A stretch of 33,592 bases of DNA. Origin: Adonisia turfae CCMR0081. GTDB taxonomy: Bacteria; Cyanobacteriota; Cyanobacteriia; Phormidesmidales; Phormidesmidaceae. A program made the position numbers and the translations under genes. This document shows, in pieces, positions 33,264-33,592 of the stretch (positions are counted from its first letter, which is position 1; each line of letters opens with the position of its first letter). The stretch covers positions 1,939,688 through 1,973,279 of the forward strand of contig NZ_QXHD01000004.1 of the NCBI RefSeq assembly GCF_011009555.1, written 5' to 3'. The notes under the pieces were generated by a model, which was given only the letters and a program-made list of their open reading frames with translations, did not search any database and was not told where the DNA came from.

Positions 33264-33592
33264 ATGCCACAAGATGCACAGGCCGCATCCGCTTTTCCGT
33301 CATCTCGTCCCCTGGTTTTAGGCATAACCGGAGCCTCTGGTTTAATCTACGCCGTACGAGCTATCAAACATTTACTCACAGCAGGCTACCCCATAGATTT
33401 AGTAGCCTCCAAAGCTGTTTATATGGTTTGGCAGGCTGAGGAACAGGTGCGTTTACCCGGGGATTTAGATCAACAGGCCCTGTTTTGGCGAGAGCGGGCC
33501 GGGGTGCCAACGGCGGGTACTCTACGGTGCCATACCTGGAGCAATGTGGGAGCGAGCATTGCCAGCGGGTCGTTTAAGACTCTGGGTATGGT
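33264..33592 (+). CDS. ubiX: Flavin prenyltransferase UbiX, partial (cut by window end)
   Basis: The first 109 residues of a UbiX-type enzyme, which makes prenylated FMN for the UbiD decarboxylase. After a variable N-terminus the FMN-binding start LGITGASGLIYAVRAIKHLL is clear, followed by DLVASKAVYMVWQAEEQV and, near the cut, NVGASIASGSF, the conserved Ser-containing active-site segment. The ATG at 33264 is seven bases after the exoribonuclease stop, so the two genes probably share a transcript; a GTG at 33261 is also possible. The 3' part lies beyond the window. Confidence 0.88.
   Translation, partial: MPQDAQAASAFPSSRPLVLGITGASGLIYAVRAIKHLLTAGYPIDLVASKAVYMVWQAEEQVRLPGDLDQQALFWRERAGVPTAGTLRCHTWSNVGASIASGSFKTLGM

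Overview
This window is cyanobacterial chromosome. The clearest marker is a 31-residue photosystem I subunit, PsaM (28986-29081, minus). Supporting signs are frequent HIP1 octamers (GCGATCGC), a ferredoxin-type sulfite reductase, a long RibBA fusion, an slr1601-like division protein and a UbiX of cyanobacterial type. I see no phage, transposase, CRISPR array, tRNA or rRNA. The genus cannot be fixed from the sequence alone.

Layout. 1-3435: possible tail of a gene, a HIP1 hairpin, a hypothetical gene, an ArsR-type regulator and an ABC-F ATPase. 3436-8349: a membrane hybrid histidine kinase (minus), then a two-gene plus-strand operon of a carboxymuconolactone decarboxylase-like protein and an ECF41-type sigma factor, preceded by a near-ideal ECF41 promoter, then an inositol-monophosphatase-family enzyme. 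8350-13841: sulfite reductase, a GAF/LuxR regulator, a MarR-GNAT fusion with palindromes in the divergent promoter, and a small hypothetical gene. 14223-17217: a soluble GAF-PAS histidine kinase, a zinc-ribbon mini-protein and a Host_attach-family protein. 17434-23871: a secreted SH3 protein, a coiled-coil protein, two adjacent membrane proteins of unknown role, a PIN-PhoH ATPase, a hypothetical protein and a GT39-type glycosyltransferase. 23974-33592: a DUF218 protein, a C-terminal processing protease, RibBA, an slr1601-like protein, PsaM, PhoU, an RNase II/R exoribonuclease and the start of UbiX, which is cut by the window end.

Most genes are single housekeeping or regulatory units. The best supported functional unit is the decarboxylase-like/sigma pair (6028-7440), in which the sigma factor probably drives its own operon. 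Other points of interest are an RNase II/R-family enzyme with Val at one of the four conserved catalytic Asp positions, palindromic repeats overlapping the stop codons of phoH and ribBA, several short tandem repeats just upstream or downstream of genes, and an uncharacterised two-gene membrane module at 18491-19909. I did not find a clearly novel multi-gene defence or biosynthetic system; the strongest leads are regulatory.
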